Positions 24,007 to 34,947 of a stretch of 64,000 bases of DNA are shown piece by piece. Positions within the stretch are counted from its first letter, which is position 1, and every line of letters begins with the position of its first letter. The notes beneath the pieces are model-generated. The model searched no databases. It saw only the letters and a list, made by a program, of their open reading frames with translations, and was not told the DNA's origin. The stretch comes from Orychophragmus violaceus (lineage: Eukaryota > Streptophyta > Magnoliopsida > Brassicales > Brassicaceae). Location of the stretch: NCBI GenBank assembly GCA_030180135.1, contig CM058230.1, forward strand, positions 14,261,082 to 14,325,081, read 5' to 3'. Both the position numbers and the translations under genes were made by a program.

Positions 24007-26634
24007 ATGCGGAGTTATGGGAGAAAGAAATTACGAAAGTCGAAGAGAGTAGAGGATAAATCGATTCCTCCAAACGAATCCCCAACCGAGAGAGACCCGA
24101 GAGAAGAGGCGAATCGCCAAGCCGAAGTTGTGTGGAAACAAATTGACGATGAAGAAGAAACAGACTTGGAAAAAGAATCCGAGAATGCGGAGGAAGAAAA
24201 AAAAAGACGACAAAGAGATTGAGAACGAAGAAGAGAAGGACGATGAAACAGAAGACGATGAGGAGGAAGAAGCCGGAGGGATAAACGAGGAGGAGAAAGC
24301 CGAAGACGATGAGGAGAAAGCCGTAGTGGATCCAGCCGTAGTCGAGGAGGATGAAGTTGAAGATTCCCGCGTTCCGGGACTAGGGTTTCACGAAGAAGAA
24401 GAAGTTGTTCGAACCAGTGAAATCCGCTCTTTAACCCACCACAGTGAACAACTCGAGGAAGGAACGGTACGTATTTCCATTTATGGGGCCTTGCATGTAT
24501 AATTTTTGTCGATTTCGGATATGTAAAACTTTGTAGGAATTAGTGAAACTTTGATTTGGAAAAGACAGAAAACTTGGTATAACTTGGTAAAACTTGGTAA
24601 AACTTGGTGTCAAACTTGGTAAAACTTGGTAAAACGTAGTAAAACTTGGTAAAACTTAGTATAGTTAGAGTAAAACTTGGTAAAACTTAGTATAACTTTC
24701 GTGTAAAACTTTGTAAAACTTGGAAAAACTTAGTATAACTGGGTAATACTTGGTCTAACGTTTTGTGTGTGCAGAATTCAGAGGACGAAACCGAACCAAT
24801 GCAGCCCCTCAGGATGTGTTTCCCTCCCACAGAGTATGTGAAGACGATAAAGCTCTCTTCTAAGTGCTACATCGCCAAAGCCGTGAAGACTGTAGACGAC
24901 ATTATCGAGGATGATGAGCTTGATTGGTTCCATGAGCATCCACAATTCAAGCACTTCTTCCACATCGGTCAGAAGACAAGCTCAAAATGGATGGGACTGT
25001 GGATGATTCGTGTAAGGGTCACAGCTGTGGATAAGAAGATGGAGCTATGGTTTATTGTCAACGGCGTTCCAATCCGCTATTCCATTAGGGAGCATGCACT
25101 CGTTTCGGGGTTGTTCTGTCACTCCTATCCAAACCACTACGAATCCCTTGGTGGTGGCTGCTAAGTACTTTGGTGAAGAGAAGGTTACACATGAAGAAGT
25201 TTAGAAGCAGTTCCTAGCTATGAAAACGAAAAAAATATTGGCAAGAGAAAGTATGGCAAGGATCGTTTGAAGATGGTTGTCCTGTACTTCTTGTCATCCG
25301 TGATCATTGGGAAGAAGAAGACATGCAAAGGAGCTACTTCCGTTGAGAGTTTCTTCCTCAGAGCCATTGATGATCTCGAGATGTGCAAGACTTTTCCGTG
25401 GGGGCGTTTGTCATTCGAGGAGAACGTCAAAGACATATTGCACTTCATTGACCATACCAGAGGAGTGGCACCCACTTCATGGGTATTTCCTGGATGCATT
25501 GTTCCTCTGGAGGTCCTTGCATTTGAGGCCATCCCAGTTCTGAAGAACCATTTCCGAGAAAGGGTTCAGGGTGCGGATGAGGATTGCCCGCGAATGTGCA
25601 AGATGAGGTATAAAACCGTGGGGTCAAGGTTTTTCCGTATCTCAGAGATAAATGAGAAGCTTGGAACTACCAAGGTTAGTATCTCATATCATACTACTAA
25701 TCCTAGTATCTCGTATCATACTTTGAGGTTGATATTAAATTGTTTCTTCTTATATTTCCAGGATATTCAAAGCATCTTGGAGGCATCTCCCATGGAAATG
25801 AAGCTTCTAGAGAATACCATGGACGCTGATTCTGGCTGGAATGATGTGGATGACCCAATAGTCGATGGTTGGAACAGGCTTCTCAAGAAGAAGAAGACAA
25901 TCTGGTTTGAAGAACTTTTCAACCAAGATGTGTCTGGTCGTGCGTCTCAGGCTCAAGAGCAACCTCGTGCGATTCATGAGGCATCTGAGAGTGATGCTGG
26001 GAATGAGGCTGCGAAGTATCCGGAAGGGGCTCCTACTCCTACTGTTTTAAGTCTTGCGGATGTGGAGGAATTAATCAAGAAGAGAAATGAGGAAACAGAG
26101 TCTCGAATGAAGATGTATTACGACACTCAGTTCAAGGAGTTGACTGAGACGTATAACGGTAGATTAACCGATATGGAATCGGTTGTGAATGCACTAAGAG
26201 CGGGTGTTAAGGAGATATTACCAAGAGAGCCTGAGGCTACTGCCGATGATGGTGTTTTTGAAGGAATCGTTTGTGAGCCTAGTGTTGTTAAAGTGCAAGA
26301 GGAAAGAAAGGGAAGAAAAGGAAGAAAGAAGAATGCGAAGAAAAGCAGTAAGAAGGGAGAAAAAGAGCGAGAGAAGGAAGAAGAGAAGAGAGAAAAAGAA
26401 AAAGAGAAGGAAGAAACCGTGGAAGACAAGGGGGAAACAGAGCAAGCAAAGGAAGTAACAGAGGCTGAGAAGGTAGTACCTGAGGCCGAGAAGAACGAGG
26501 ACAGAAAAGGTAAGAAGAGAGCTGTTGAATCCGTTGAGAACGTTCCAGCAAAAAAGATAAAGATTAGGAGTCCCGTGATGACTAGGGGGAAGAAAATGGA
26601 GAACCAAGTTGTTGAGGGAACCACCAAACCGTGA
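24007..26634 (+). pseudogene. DUF1985 (VANC-like) gene of the Mutator-like element, broken
   Basis: Likely exons are 24007-24466, 24775-25674 and 25762-26634 (GT-AG). Exon 1 encodes a Lys/Glu-rich acidic leader. Exon 2 carries the DUF1985 fold (MGLWMIRVRVTAVDKKMELWF, then LKMVVLYFLSSVIIGK, FLLRAIDDLEMCKTFPWGRL, GCIVPLEVLAFEAIP). Exon 3 is a coiled-coil, highly charged tail with nuclear-signal-like Lys/Arg runs. No Ulp1 protease domain follows. Lesions are a frame slip at the nine-A run 24197-24205, a break near 25148-25165, a TAG at 25200-25202, and a further shift before 25267. In Arabidopsis VANDAL21, the related VANC protein binds short DNA motifs and lifts silencing of its own family. That role here is inference. 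Confidence 0.85.
24537..24760 (+). repeat. Array of AAAACTTGGT motifs in intron 1 of the DUF1985 gene
   Basis: The intron consists largely of back-to-back variants of TAAAACTTGGT (about 18 imperfect copies, including AAAACTTAGT and AAAACTTTGT). The same word, inverted, forms clusters at 26757-26910 and 37384-37560 and appears singly near 27690 and 34880, all in non-coding parts of the same element. Confidence 0.85.
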
Positions 26635-26756
26635 TCTTCTCTGGTTTTAGTACTTTTGGTTTTGAATTATCTATCTTTGAGTACTTTGGATATTTAGGTT
26701 TGAATTATCTATGTTTAACGTAATAGCTTAAATTATGTTTGGATTATATTACATTG

Positions 26757-26910
26757 TTTTACCAAGTTTTACCAAGTTTTCCCTAGTTTTACAAAGTTTG
26801 ACATAGTAGTTTTACCGAGTTTTACCAAGTTTTCTCTAGTTTTACAAAGTTTGACATAGTAGTTTTACCAAGTTTTCCAAAGTAGTTTTACCTAGTTATG
26901 CCAAGTTATC
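26757..26910 (-). repeat. Array of ACCAAGTTTT motifs downstream of the DUF1985 gene
   Basis: About a dozen copies of TTTTACCAAG and near variants (TTTTACAAAG, TTTTACCGAG, TTTTACCTAG), the reverse complement of the intron array. Within it a ~65-base unit (CCCTAGTTTTAC ... ATAGTAG) is itself repeated. Confidence 0.85.
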
Positions 26911-27027
26911 CAGAATACATCCATTCAAACTTAAACACTACCAATAAGCATTCAACATATAAAATCCCATAGAAACAAACACAGATTTCAAACATAGATA
27001 TCCAGACATAGTAGATCTTAAACCACA

Positions 27028-27483
27028 TCAGCTTTGCATCCCTTCGATTGTCTCCTTTAACTTGGCAATCTCTCTTTGGTTGCTCTGAATCTCCAGATGC
27101 ATGCCTGCGATTTTGACCTCTTGCATTTCAATCTTGTGCAGCAACTTCTCAAACTCTTGTTCGACACCATGCAACCATGGTTGACGAAAATGGAGTCCAT
27201 CGGCCTACAAAAAAAATCAAAAAATTCGGAGTTACACCATATACATGGAAAATGGGGTCCATCGTCAAAACACCAAATTCAGAGTTCCATTTACCCTCCA
27301 TTTTTGACAAGTAAAGAAGGTACGGTCCGGTTTAGTATCAACATGCGTAACCATATCGACCTCGCGTACGATACCGCCACCACATGGGCATTTCTTTGGG
27401 ATGCCGTATTCCGCATCGGCAACTGCGTAAAGACGATCGGAGTATTCCTTGTGCCTCCTTTCCTCTTCATAGGGATTGAGCAT
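27028..27483 (-). CDS. GRF-type zinc-finger protein of the Mutator-like element
   Basis: Two exons, 27483-27295 and 27204-27028, joined by a short GT-AG intron, give 121 residues without a lesion. The first exon has the GRF zinc-binding signature (KKCPCGGGIV...RTFFTCQKW). The second begins ADGLHFRQPWLHGVE and is a coiled coil of repeated Leu/Ile heptads ending ETIEGMQS. GRF domains bind single-stranded nucleic acid in other proteins. In plants, such short GRF plus coiled-coil genes are often carried by transposons. It lies between the DUF1985 gene and the transposase, where VANDAL elements carry a third gene, but I cannot show it is a vanB equivalent. It is the only intact gene of the element. 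Confidence 0.8.
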
Positions 27484-28035
27484 GAAATTCTATGTACTCA
27501 TTGGAGATAGATCCGATCCGAAAGGGAAGAGAGAGAGAAGAGAGATTCGGGTTAGAGAGAGAGGGACAAGAACGAAAAATGAGAGAAAAATAGATAGATA
27601 TTAGGTTTTCCAAAAAAGGGGGGAGGAAATTTAATTTTTGGAATTTGGGGGGCGTGAGTTTCAAAATTTTTAGGCGGGAATCAAAGTTTTACCAAGTTTT
27701 CAGTTTGACCAAAAACTGTCAAGTTTTACTTCTGCCAAAATTCAGTTTTAATGGTTATACTCTATCTTTAATAAAACAAAATTGGTTATACTCATGGTCT
27801 ATGACTATTTATATGCATTACAAATTAATTCATGCAATAATATTTGAAAATACATATATTATCTGACATTTTGAAGACTAAGATGATTCACGTAGATAAA
27901 TAACTGTTAAATGTATATGATATTTGCTTGCTCATAGACAAATCTACTATATTTACCTTAAATTATGAAAGCGTATATTTTTCTTTAGCAAGAGATATGC
28001 TATATAGTTTGTATTTTAGTTTGTTTGTTATATTT

Positions 28036-28715
28036 TGAAGGAATTTCTAGCAGATCCTAATCCAATTAGGCAATCCTGGTCTGAATTCCGAGCCTAGGAT
28101 CTAAGTTCATATAATTGAATCTATGGGATCTTAGATTTACCTGGTGATTTGCAGCGGAAGATTTGCAGATAATCGAGATCGCGAAGCACCTCAAACGCTG
28201 TGCCTCTACTGGTATCCACACGCACACGAACTGAACAGGAGGGATGCTAGTGCCTATAGAGATCCAATCTCTTCAGAGGTTTCTATCCAAGTTCTGGTGG
28301 CTGTCTATTAGGTTAAAAATCAGTTTAGGTCGACCATATATCTTATATATGTCGACTTAAACCATAACGGAATTAACCAACGATTAAACCGAATTAATCT
28401 GGTAATCCGCGAGTTGCATCGATCGACACACTCTTTGTGTTGATCGACACTGCCCCAGAATATTGATATCGAATGCATATCAAATATGCATTCACTAGAT
28501 CATTACATTAATGATCAACATCGTCTTTAACGTCCAGTTTGCTTAGGTGTGTGACCCTGTAGGATCATATAACACTAGCAATGAGTTCTCAACTCATTGA
28601 TCATAAGTGGCTTCTAGCAAAGCGTTATGACTACCTAGTGTTATGTGATTGTCTCATCTCGACTATACGACTTTCACTTAGAGCAAGTACAATAGATTTC
28701 AGGACATTCCCAACA
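28036..28715 (-). repeat. 3' LTR of the inserted copia element (680 bp)
   Basis: Nearly identical to the LTR at 34197-34820 except for ~56 extra bases at about 28311-28366 that contain a GTCGAC...GTCGAC inverted repeat around ATATATC. One palindrome pair is at 28417-28450. Confidence 0.95.
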
Positions 28716-29514
28716 ATCTCCCACTTGTACTGGAATCATCTATTCCTTTAATCCCTTTGCAGCTATATCTCAATCTAGCATAAGGCAAGAACTGTGTCAT
28801 CCTTATTAAGCCAGATCACGTTTATCGAATCCCGATTTGTACTGATGAAAAACAAACGACTGACAATCACCTCGTTTGAGCGCGGCCACGCATTTCCAGT
28901 ATCAAATCTTCGATAGGCCCAGAGATATTTAACTCCTGTTATATAGGAGGTACAAATCCCATCTCGTTCCATCTATGTCTCTTTTATATCTCATGATACG
29001 TCTAATCAGTGTCTTTATAATCACCAGTTACGGCTGACGTTTGACAAAGTCAAGACGAACCAATCCATATGAGAGAGGACATGATGAACTCAGGTCTTAG
29101 GACTACACTCTTTAGTCGTAACGAGAAACTCTTATGACACTCATATAACATCTTGTAGAGTTTTCATTAACGGGTCATGTCCGATCATGTGTTCTCTAAC
29201 ACATATCTATGTGATTGACTTTAATACTCTTATTAATGACTCCATGAAACTTAGTCATCAGTCACCTCACATACTAGTCTCACGTGGTTGTTAATGTCCC
29301 ATTTTAACAACCTTGACCAGGGACCAACATAATTTATGTCATTTATTATCTATAGGGTTTCATGATCAAGTCACATACTTGATGACCTATAAAATGTCAT
29401 AAATTACTTTGGGACTATTATTTAATAACCATTATTAAATAATACAGATTTTAGATTTCAATAACATAATCAAATTATGTTTACACGAACATCATATCAT
29501 AACTAAAATTAACA

Positions 29515-32209
29515 TCAACAACTCCCACTAAAATTAAGATCACATCTTAAGACATCTAATGCCTTTAGCAGTAGTCTGACCCTCATTCGCTCTTGCTCAG
29601 CGTGTGTCGAAAGACACTGCGTTTTGCTAAGAGTAATACCAAGAGTCATTTGCACGAGGCCCTTCTTGGAATCCTGCATACTGGACCTGTGCAAGACCTT
29701 ATCACCATAAGTATCTTGACACAATCCAATTGGCTTGTCCAATCTATCTCCATAGATTCTTATTCCAAGAATGTACACGGTTTCTCCCATATTTATTATC
29801 GAAAAAGAACTTTCGAATCAAGTCTTAACAGACTGAAACAATGGAACTTCATTTCCGAGAAGTAGTATGTTATCAACATACAATACTAGAAATGCAACTG
29901 CGCTCCCACTAGTCCTCTTGTAAACACACGGTTCCCTTTCGTTCATGATGAAGTCAAACCTTTTGACTGCTTCATCAAAACGAAGATTCCAACTCCGAGA
30001 TGCTTGCTTCAATCCATAAATGGATCGATGAAGCTTGCATATCTTCCTAGCTTCATTAGGATCAATGAAAACTTCAGGTTGTGTCATGTACACATCCCTT
30101 TCCAGAATTCCATTAAGGAAAACTGTTTTCACATCCATCTGCGAGATCTCATAACCATTATGAGTGGCGGTTGCTAGGAAAATCCGAATGGACATAAGCA
30201 CGGTGTCTGGGATTAGGTTTCTTCACAGTCAATACCATGAATTTACTTGAAACCTTTTGCCACCAACCTAGCTTTGTACATCTGTATATAACCATCCATG
30301 TCAACTTTTCTTCTTGAAAATCCATTTACTCACAATGGCTTCTACACCATCGGGTAAATCAACCCAAGTCATACTTGGTTCTGTGACATGGATCCCATTT
30401 CGGATTCAGCGGCTTTCAGCCATTTTCGGAGTCAAGGCCCATCATTGCTTCTTCAAAATTCGCAGGCCCGTCACTTTCAATGATCAATAGATCACGGCAA
30501 TTGGTTACGAGAAATCCACATTTCTCGGTTTCGTGACGGATCCTTTCGGATCTGCGAGCTTCAGTTTTGTGTAAAAGTCGTTCACATATCTCATATGTAT
30601 ACTTTTACCACGGCCTAATTAACCAAGATTCAAACCGTGTTTAATTAAGTCACAAAACAAAGTATTTTGGTTCGCGATTTGTGTCGATCGATACAACTTT
30701 TGCGTCGATCGACACTTCTTCAGAAACTCGCGTTTGAATGTATATCGAATATTCATTCAACGGATCCTTGCAAACCTCAGGCACCACAGTTGCAGGTTCT
30801 ACAACTCTTTGTAGATCCAACTGCTGCTCTTCCTCATCAGGTTGAGCAGTCTCCTGTGATTTTCGAATTTCTTCGAGTTCGTACTTTACTCCCACTGTTC
30901 TTCTTGGAAAGAAAATCTTTCTCAAGAAAACATTGTTCCGAGCAACAAACAATTTGTTCTCGAACTGGTTGTAAAAGTAACATGCCTTGGTTTTGTTAGG
31001 ACAACCAATGAAGTAGCACTTATCACATTTGGGTGTGAGCTTATCAGAGATTAAACGTTTTATATAAGTCTCGCAACTCCAAATCTCCATGATGGATAAA
31101 TCAGAAACATTTCCATTCCACATCTCATGTGGTATCTCTGTAACCGATTTTGATGGAACTCTATTTAATGTAAACTCAGACATTTCTAGAGCGTATTCTT
31201 AGAAGGATAATGGAAGATCTAAGTGACTCATCATTGATCGAATCATATCTAATAAAGTCCGATTCAGGAGGAGTGAATTGTGAAACACTTTCACAATCTC
31301 TCAGATGATCACTAAATTCTTGACTTAAGTATTCACCTCCATGATCTCATCGTAGAGTTTTAATACCTTTGCCAAATTGATTCTGTACTTCATTCTGGAA
31401 CTCTTTGAATTTTCAAAGATTCTGATTTATGTCTCATTAATAAGACATAACCGTACTTACTGAAATTATCAGTGAAGGTAATGAAGTACTGAAAGTTTCC
31501 TCTAGCACTAGTGCTCATTGGCCCATATACATCCGTATGTATAGAGCCCAATAAGTCACTGGCCCTTTCATTTTGATCGTTCGCAACCTGTATCGACCGA
31601 CGCACCGTTTGTGTCGATCGACACTATTTTTGTTGAAAGGGGCCTCCGTCATTTTACCCAATAAACAAGATTCACTTTACTCATTATGATTCATAATCAG
31701 ATGAGCCCAAAAGCCCATCACTATGAAGCTTCTGAATTTGTTTCTCATTTATGTGGCCCAAACGACAATGCCAGAGAGAAGTTTGATTCGTATCATTTGA
31801 CTTGAATCTCTTGGTATTAATGTTATAGTTAGGCACATTCTTGTTCAGAACATAAAGTCCATTCTCTAATGGATCGCTACTATAAAATATATCACTGTAA
31901 TCAAATGAATAACACTTATTCTTAATTTGAAAACTGACATCCTTCCATATCCAAACAAGGAATAGAAATAATCTTTCTGCTCACAGCAGATACATAGTAG
32001 CAATTCTTAAGTTCTAAAATATGCCATAAAGAAAACAAATGAAATACTCCTACGGATAATGCAGCAACTATTGCTCCATTTCTCACGCATAGATCCACTT
32101 GATCTTTCTCCACAGTCCTACTTTTGCTCAGGCCCTGCACATTTTCACAAAATATGTGTACCACAGCTGGTATCAAATACCCAATAAGTAGGACTATAAG
32201 AAGTAACAT
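29515..32209 (-). pseudogene. pol: Broken pol region of the inserted copia element
   Basis: Read on the minus strand, pieces of pol occur in order. 32209-31922 is a protease/pre-integrase stretch ending in strings typical of GAG-pre-integrase. 31605-31390 is integrase core (DLLGSIHTDVYGPM, FITFTDNFSKYGYV). 31183-30650 is the integrase end and linker (MSEFTLNRVPSKSV, YFIGCPNKTKACYFY). 30201-29818 is reverse transcriptase (QMDVKTVFLNG, SIYGLKQASRSW, LYVDN where YVDD is expected). 29790-29515 continues the RT. Stops and frame changes separate every piece, and two palindrome pairs sit inside it (30681-30715, 31589-31625). It cannot make an active polyprotein. Confidence 0.9.
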
Positions 32210-32215
32210 TTACTT

Positions 32216-33094
32216 CTATAACATAATACCTGAAGAAGAAGTCTCGTACGTCTTCTTCAGCTTCTCATAATCTTCCAAGAATTTATTGCAGTTTCTTTTC
32301 AAATGCCCATAACCATTACAATAACGGCACTTAACATCTTTAGAAGGACTGGTTTTGACCTTAGGAGCATGGCCAGACTCGCTTGGATTCACAATCGAGC
32401 TCGTCTTGCCATCACCTTTGTTCTTACCAAGTTTCTTAAACTTTTTACCCTTTTGTACCATAAGGACATTTGGGGTGTCCTTCTTGATGTTAGGTTCAGC
32501 AGTCTTAAGCATCCCATGCAATTCAGTCAACGTCTTCGTCAAGTTGTTCATGTTATAGTTCATAACAAATTGATCATAGCTTGACGGCAGTGACTGTAGA
32601 ATGATGTCAGTAGCCAACTCTTGGCTAATGGGACAATCCAGTTTCCCCAGGTTATCAATATAACCCATCATCTTAATGACATGAGGACTAACTGGTTCGC
32701 CCTTTGGTAGCTTGCACTCAATCAGAGACCTAACCGTCTGGTATCTCTGAGTTCGTGCCTGCTCCTGAAACATACTTTTCAGGCCAGTGATCATCTCTTT
32801 TGGCGACTCCACGTACTCATATTGCTTCTGCAATTCCGAGTTCATGGTAGCCAACATGAGACAACTCACATCCACCGCATCATTAGAATGCTTATCCCAA
32901 GCATCCTTATCTGACTGCCATGCATTGGCTCGGTACTTCTTGGGGAGAACTTTCTCAAGAACATAGTCCTTTTTCTCCTGTTTGAGAACAATTCTCAAGT
33001 TCCGATACCATTCAAGAAATTTGGATCCATTTAACTTGTCCTTCTCAAGGACGGATCGCAGGGAGAAATTGTTACGATGGTTTGTGCTAGACAT
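32216..33094 (-). CDS. gag: Copia gag protein (292 residues, open)
   Basis: One uninterrupted frame from MSSTNHRNNF to the stop. The N-terminal two thirds match copia gag (UBN2/retrotran_gag type: the first residues give LNGSKFLEWYRNLRIVLKQ, then SLPSSYDQFVMNYNMNN). A CCHC zinc knuckle (CRYCNGYGHLKRNC, spacing 2-4-4) sits near residue 258 after a basic Lys-rich linker, for binding the element's RNA. gag ends in a stop right before the pol remains, so a gag-pol fusion is no longer made. Gag alone staying open in a dead element is common for recent insertions. Confidence 0.92.
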   Translation of the reverse strand: MSSTNHRNNFSLRSVLEKDKLNGSKFLEWYRNLRIVLKQEKKDYVLEKVLPKKYRANAWQSDKDAWDKHSNDAVDVSCLMLATMNSELQKQYEYVESPKEMITGLKSMFQEQARTQRYQTVRSLIECKLPKGEPVSPHVIKMMGYIDNLGKLDCPISQELATDIILQSLPSSYDQFVMNYNMNNLTKTLTELHGMLKTAEPNIKKDTPNVLMVQKGKKFKKLGKNKGDGKTSSIVNPSESGHAPKVKTSPSKDVKCRYCNGYGHLKRNCNKFLEDYEKLKKTYETSSSGIML

Positions 33095-33684
33095 AGCTGA
33101 AAAACAAGGGAGGTTTTAGTTATGATGTTCAAGAAATGAGAAGTCTTAACAATTAAGAAAACTCGCATTATATTCAAACATTGTTTCCTCAGATGAATAT
33201 AATGATCCAAGACCCATACTTCACTAAACTTGAGTGAGCCACTGGCTATCACCCTAATTTAGCTATCTAGGTAAGCAACAACTTTGCTAGTTATATCCAA
33301 TATAACTCTTGGTTGTGGATCGACATCTCATGCCCAATCCACCTGATGTCTCTGAGCCCAAAACGATTTTGATGGCCCAGTCAAGTAAACCAATCTCTTC
33401 AATCATGTAATTGTCGATGTCTTGCACTACAAATCCATCAACACGATTACCTCTGTCTTACTCAAGAAATTGTGGACATCTTGCACTGCAAGTCTATCGC
33501 ACAATTAAATGGGTCTTGACAGTTGACAAGATTGGAAAGACATCAAGTATCACTTGATATTTGGTTGAGGAACGGAACCATTTAAAACGTTCAGTTTTAT
33601 TATGTTTTAATTCTTCTAATTAATTGATTTATCTTGCTTTGGTTCTGTGATTTCAGGTTCCATAACCTAAACCATTGAATCTGA

Positions 33685-34034
33685 CGTCAACCGACACTAC
33701 TATAGTGTCGATCGATGCAGAATAACCAAAAGCAATCCGCGATAACCGATCAATCCAATTGATCCGGTTTTGAATACCGGTCAGTGTCGATCGATGCTAC
33801 ACTAGCATCGGTCGATACCAACCTAATCAAACCAATCGCAATTAAAACATTCACAGTGTTCAACCATTATTAACCAAGCTCGATAACCGGTCCAATCCAA
33901 TTAAACTGATTCATCAATCTCGCGAGGTTTGTGTCGACCGATACAACTCTTGTGTCGATCGACACTAGGCGAAACAAATTTTATTCGGGTTATCCTTCTG
34001 TGTCGACCGATACCGGATTGGTGTCGATCGACAC
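33685..34034. repeat. Cluster of paired GTGTCGATCGACAC palindromes in the copia leader
   Basis: Four pairs of near-palindromes at 33685-33719, 33782-33819, 33931-33966 and 34000-34034. Each is two TGTCGATCGACA-like units (variants TGTCGACCGATA, CATCGGTCGATA) 6-13 bases apart. Further pairs lie at 28417-28450, 30681-30715, 31589-31625 and 34521-34556, so the motif recurs across the element. Confidence 0.9.
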
Positions 34035-34183
34035 AGGGCGATAAACCCTAATCGTTTTCAAGTCAAAAAACCTAAAAAACTAGATTTTCATGAAAACGAA
34101 TTTTAGCAAGTTTGTATCAACCATACACAGATTCAGATTCAACTAATCTAATCAACATGCTACAGATTCAATGGAACCCTAAA

Positions 34184-34195
34184 GCTCTGATACCA
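34184..34195 (-). promoter_or_regulatory. Primer-binding site (initiator tRNA-Met)
   Basis: On the minus strand TGGTATCAGAGC lies two bases downstream of the 5' LTR, complementary to the 3' end of initiator tRNA-Met, the usual primer of plant copia elements. Confidence 0.95.
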
Positions 34196-34196
34196 C

Positions 34197-34820
34197 TGAA
34201 GGAATTTCTAGCAGATCCTAATCCAATTAGCCAATCCTGGTCTGAATTCCGAACCTAGGATCTAAGGTTCATATAATTGAATCTATGGGATCTCAGATTT
34301 ACATGGTGATTTGCAGCGGAAGATTTGCAGATAATCGAGATTGCGAAGCACCTCAAACGCTGTGCCTCTACTGGTATCCACACGCACACGAACTGAACAG
34401 GAGGGATGCTAGTGCCTATAGAGATCCAATCTCTTCAGAGGTTTCTATCCAAGTTATGGTGGCTGTCTATAACGGAATTAACCAACGATTAAACCGAATT
34501 AATCTGGTAATCCGCAAGTTGCATCGATCGACACACTCTTTGTGTCGATCGACACTGCCCCAGAATATTGATATTGAATGCATATCAAATATGCATTCAC
34601 TAGATCATTACATTAATGATCAACCTCGTCTTTAACGTCCAATTTGCTTAGGTGTGTGACCCTGTAGGATCATATAACACTAGCAATGAGTTCTCAACTC
34701 ATTGATCATAAGTGGCTTCTAGCAAAGCGTTATGACTACCTAGTGTTATGTGATTATCTCATCTCGACTATACGACTTTCACTTAGAGCAAGTACAATAG
34801 ATTTCAGGACATTCCCAACA
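34197..34820 (-). repeat. 5' LTR of the inserted copia element (624 bp)
   Basis: TG...CA ended and lacking the 56-bp stretch present in the other LTR. One palindrome pair is at 34521-34556. Confidence 0.95.
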
Positions 34821-34947
34821 TATTTAACATTATTATAAAAAATAAATTTCACAAATAATTAAGGTTCTACAAATCTTGGTTTTACCAAGTTTTTTAAAGT
34901 TACACAACAAATGTAAACAAATGAAAACTGTAGAAATACAAATACAA

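Larger units (their letters stand above)
28036..34820 (-). mobile_element. Ty1/copia retrotransposon inserted in the Mutator-like element
   Basis: Both LTRs begin TGAAGGAATTTC and end CATTCCCAACA on the plus strand, and the target duplication TATTT is perfect (28031-28035, 34821-34825). The element reads on the minus strand: primer-binding site at 34184-34195, gag at 33094-32216, then a broken pol to ~29515. A purine tract abuts the 3' LTR at 28716. The LTRs are highly similar apart from a 56-bp indel, so insertion was not ancient. Eight paired palindromes (TGTCGATCGACA-like) lie in the LTRs, leader and pol. RNase H was not recognised between 28716 and 29514. Confidence 0.95.

Noticed and set aside
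26127..26627. Minus-strand hydrophobic frame opposite the DUF1985 gene tail
   Set aside because: Antisense of Lys/Glu codons gives Leu/Phe/Ser strings; no independent support.
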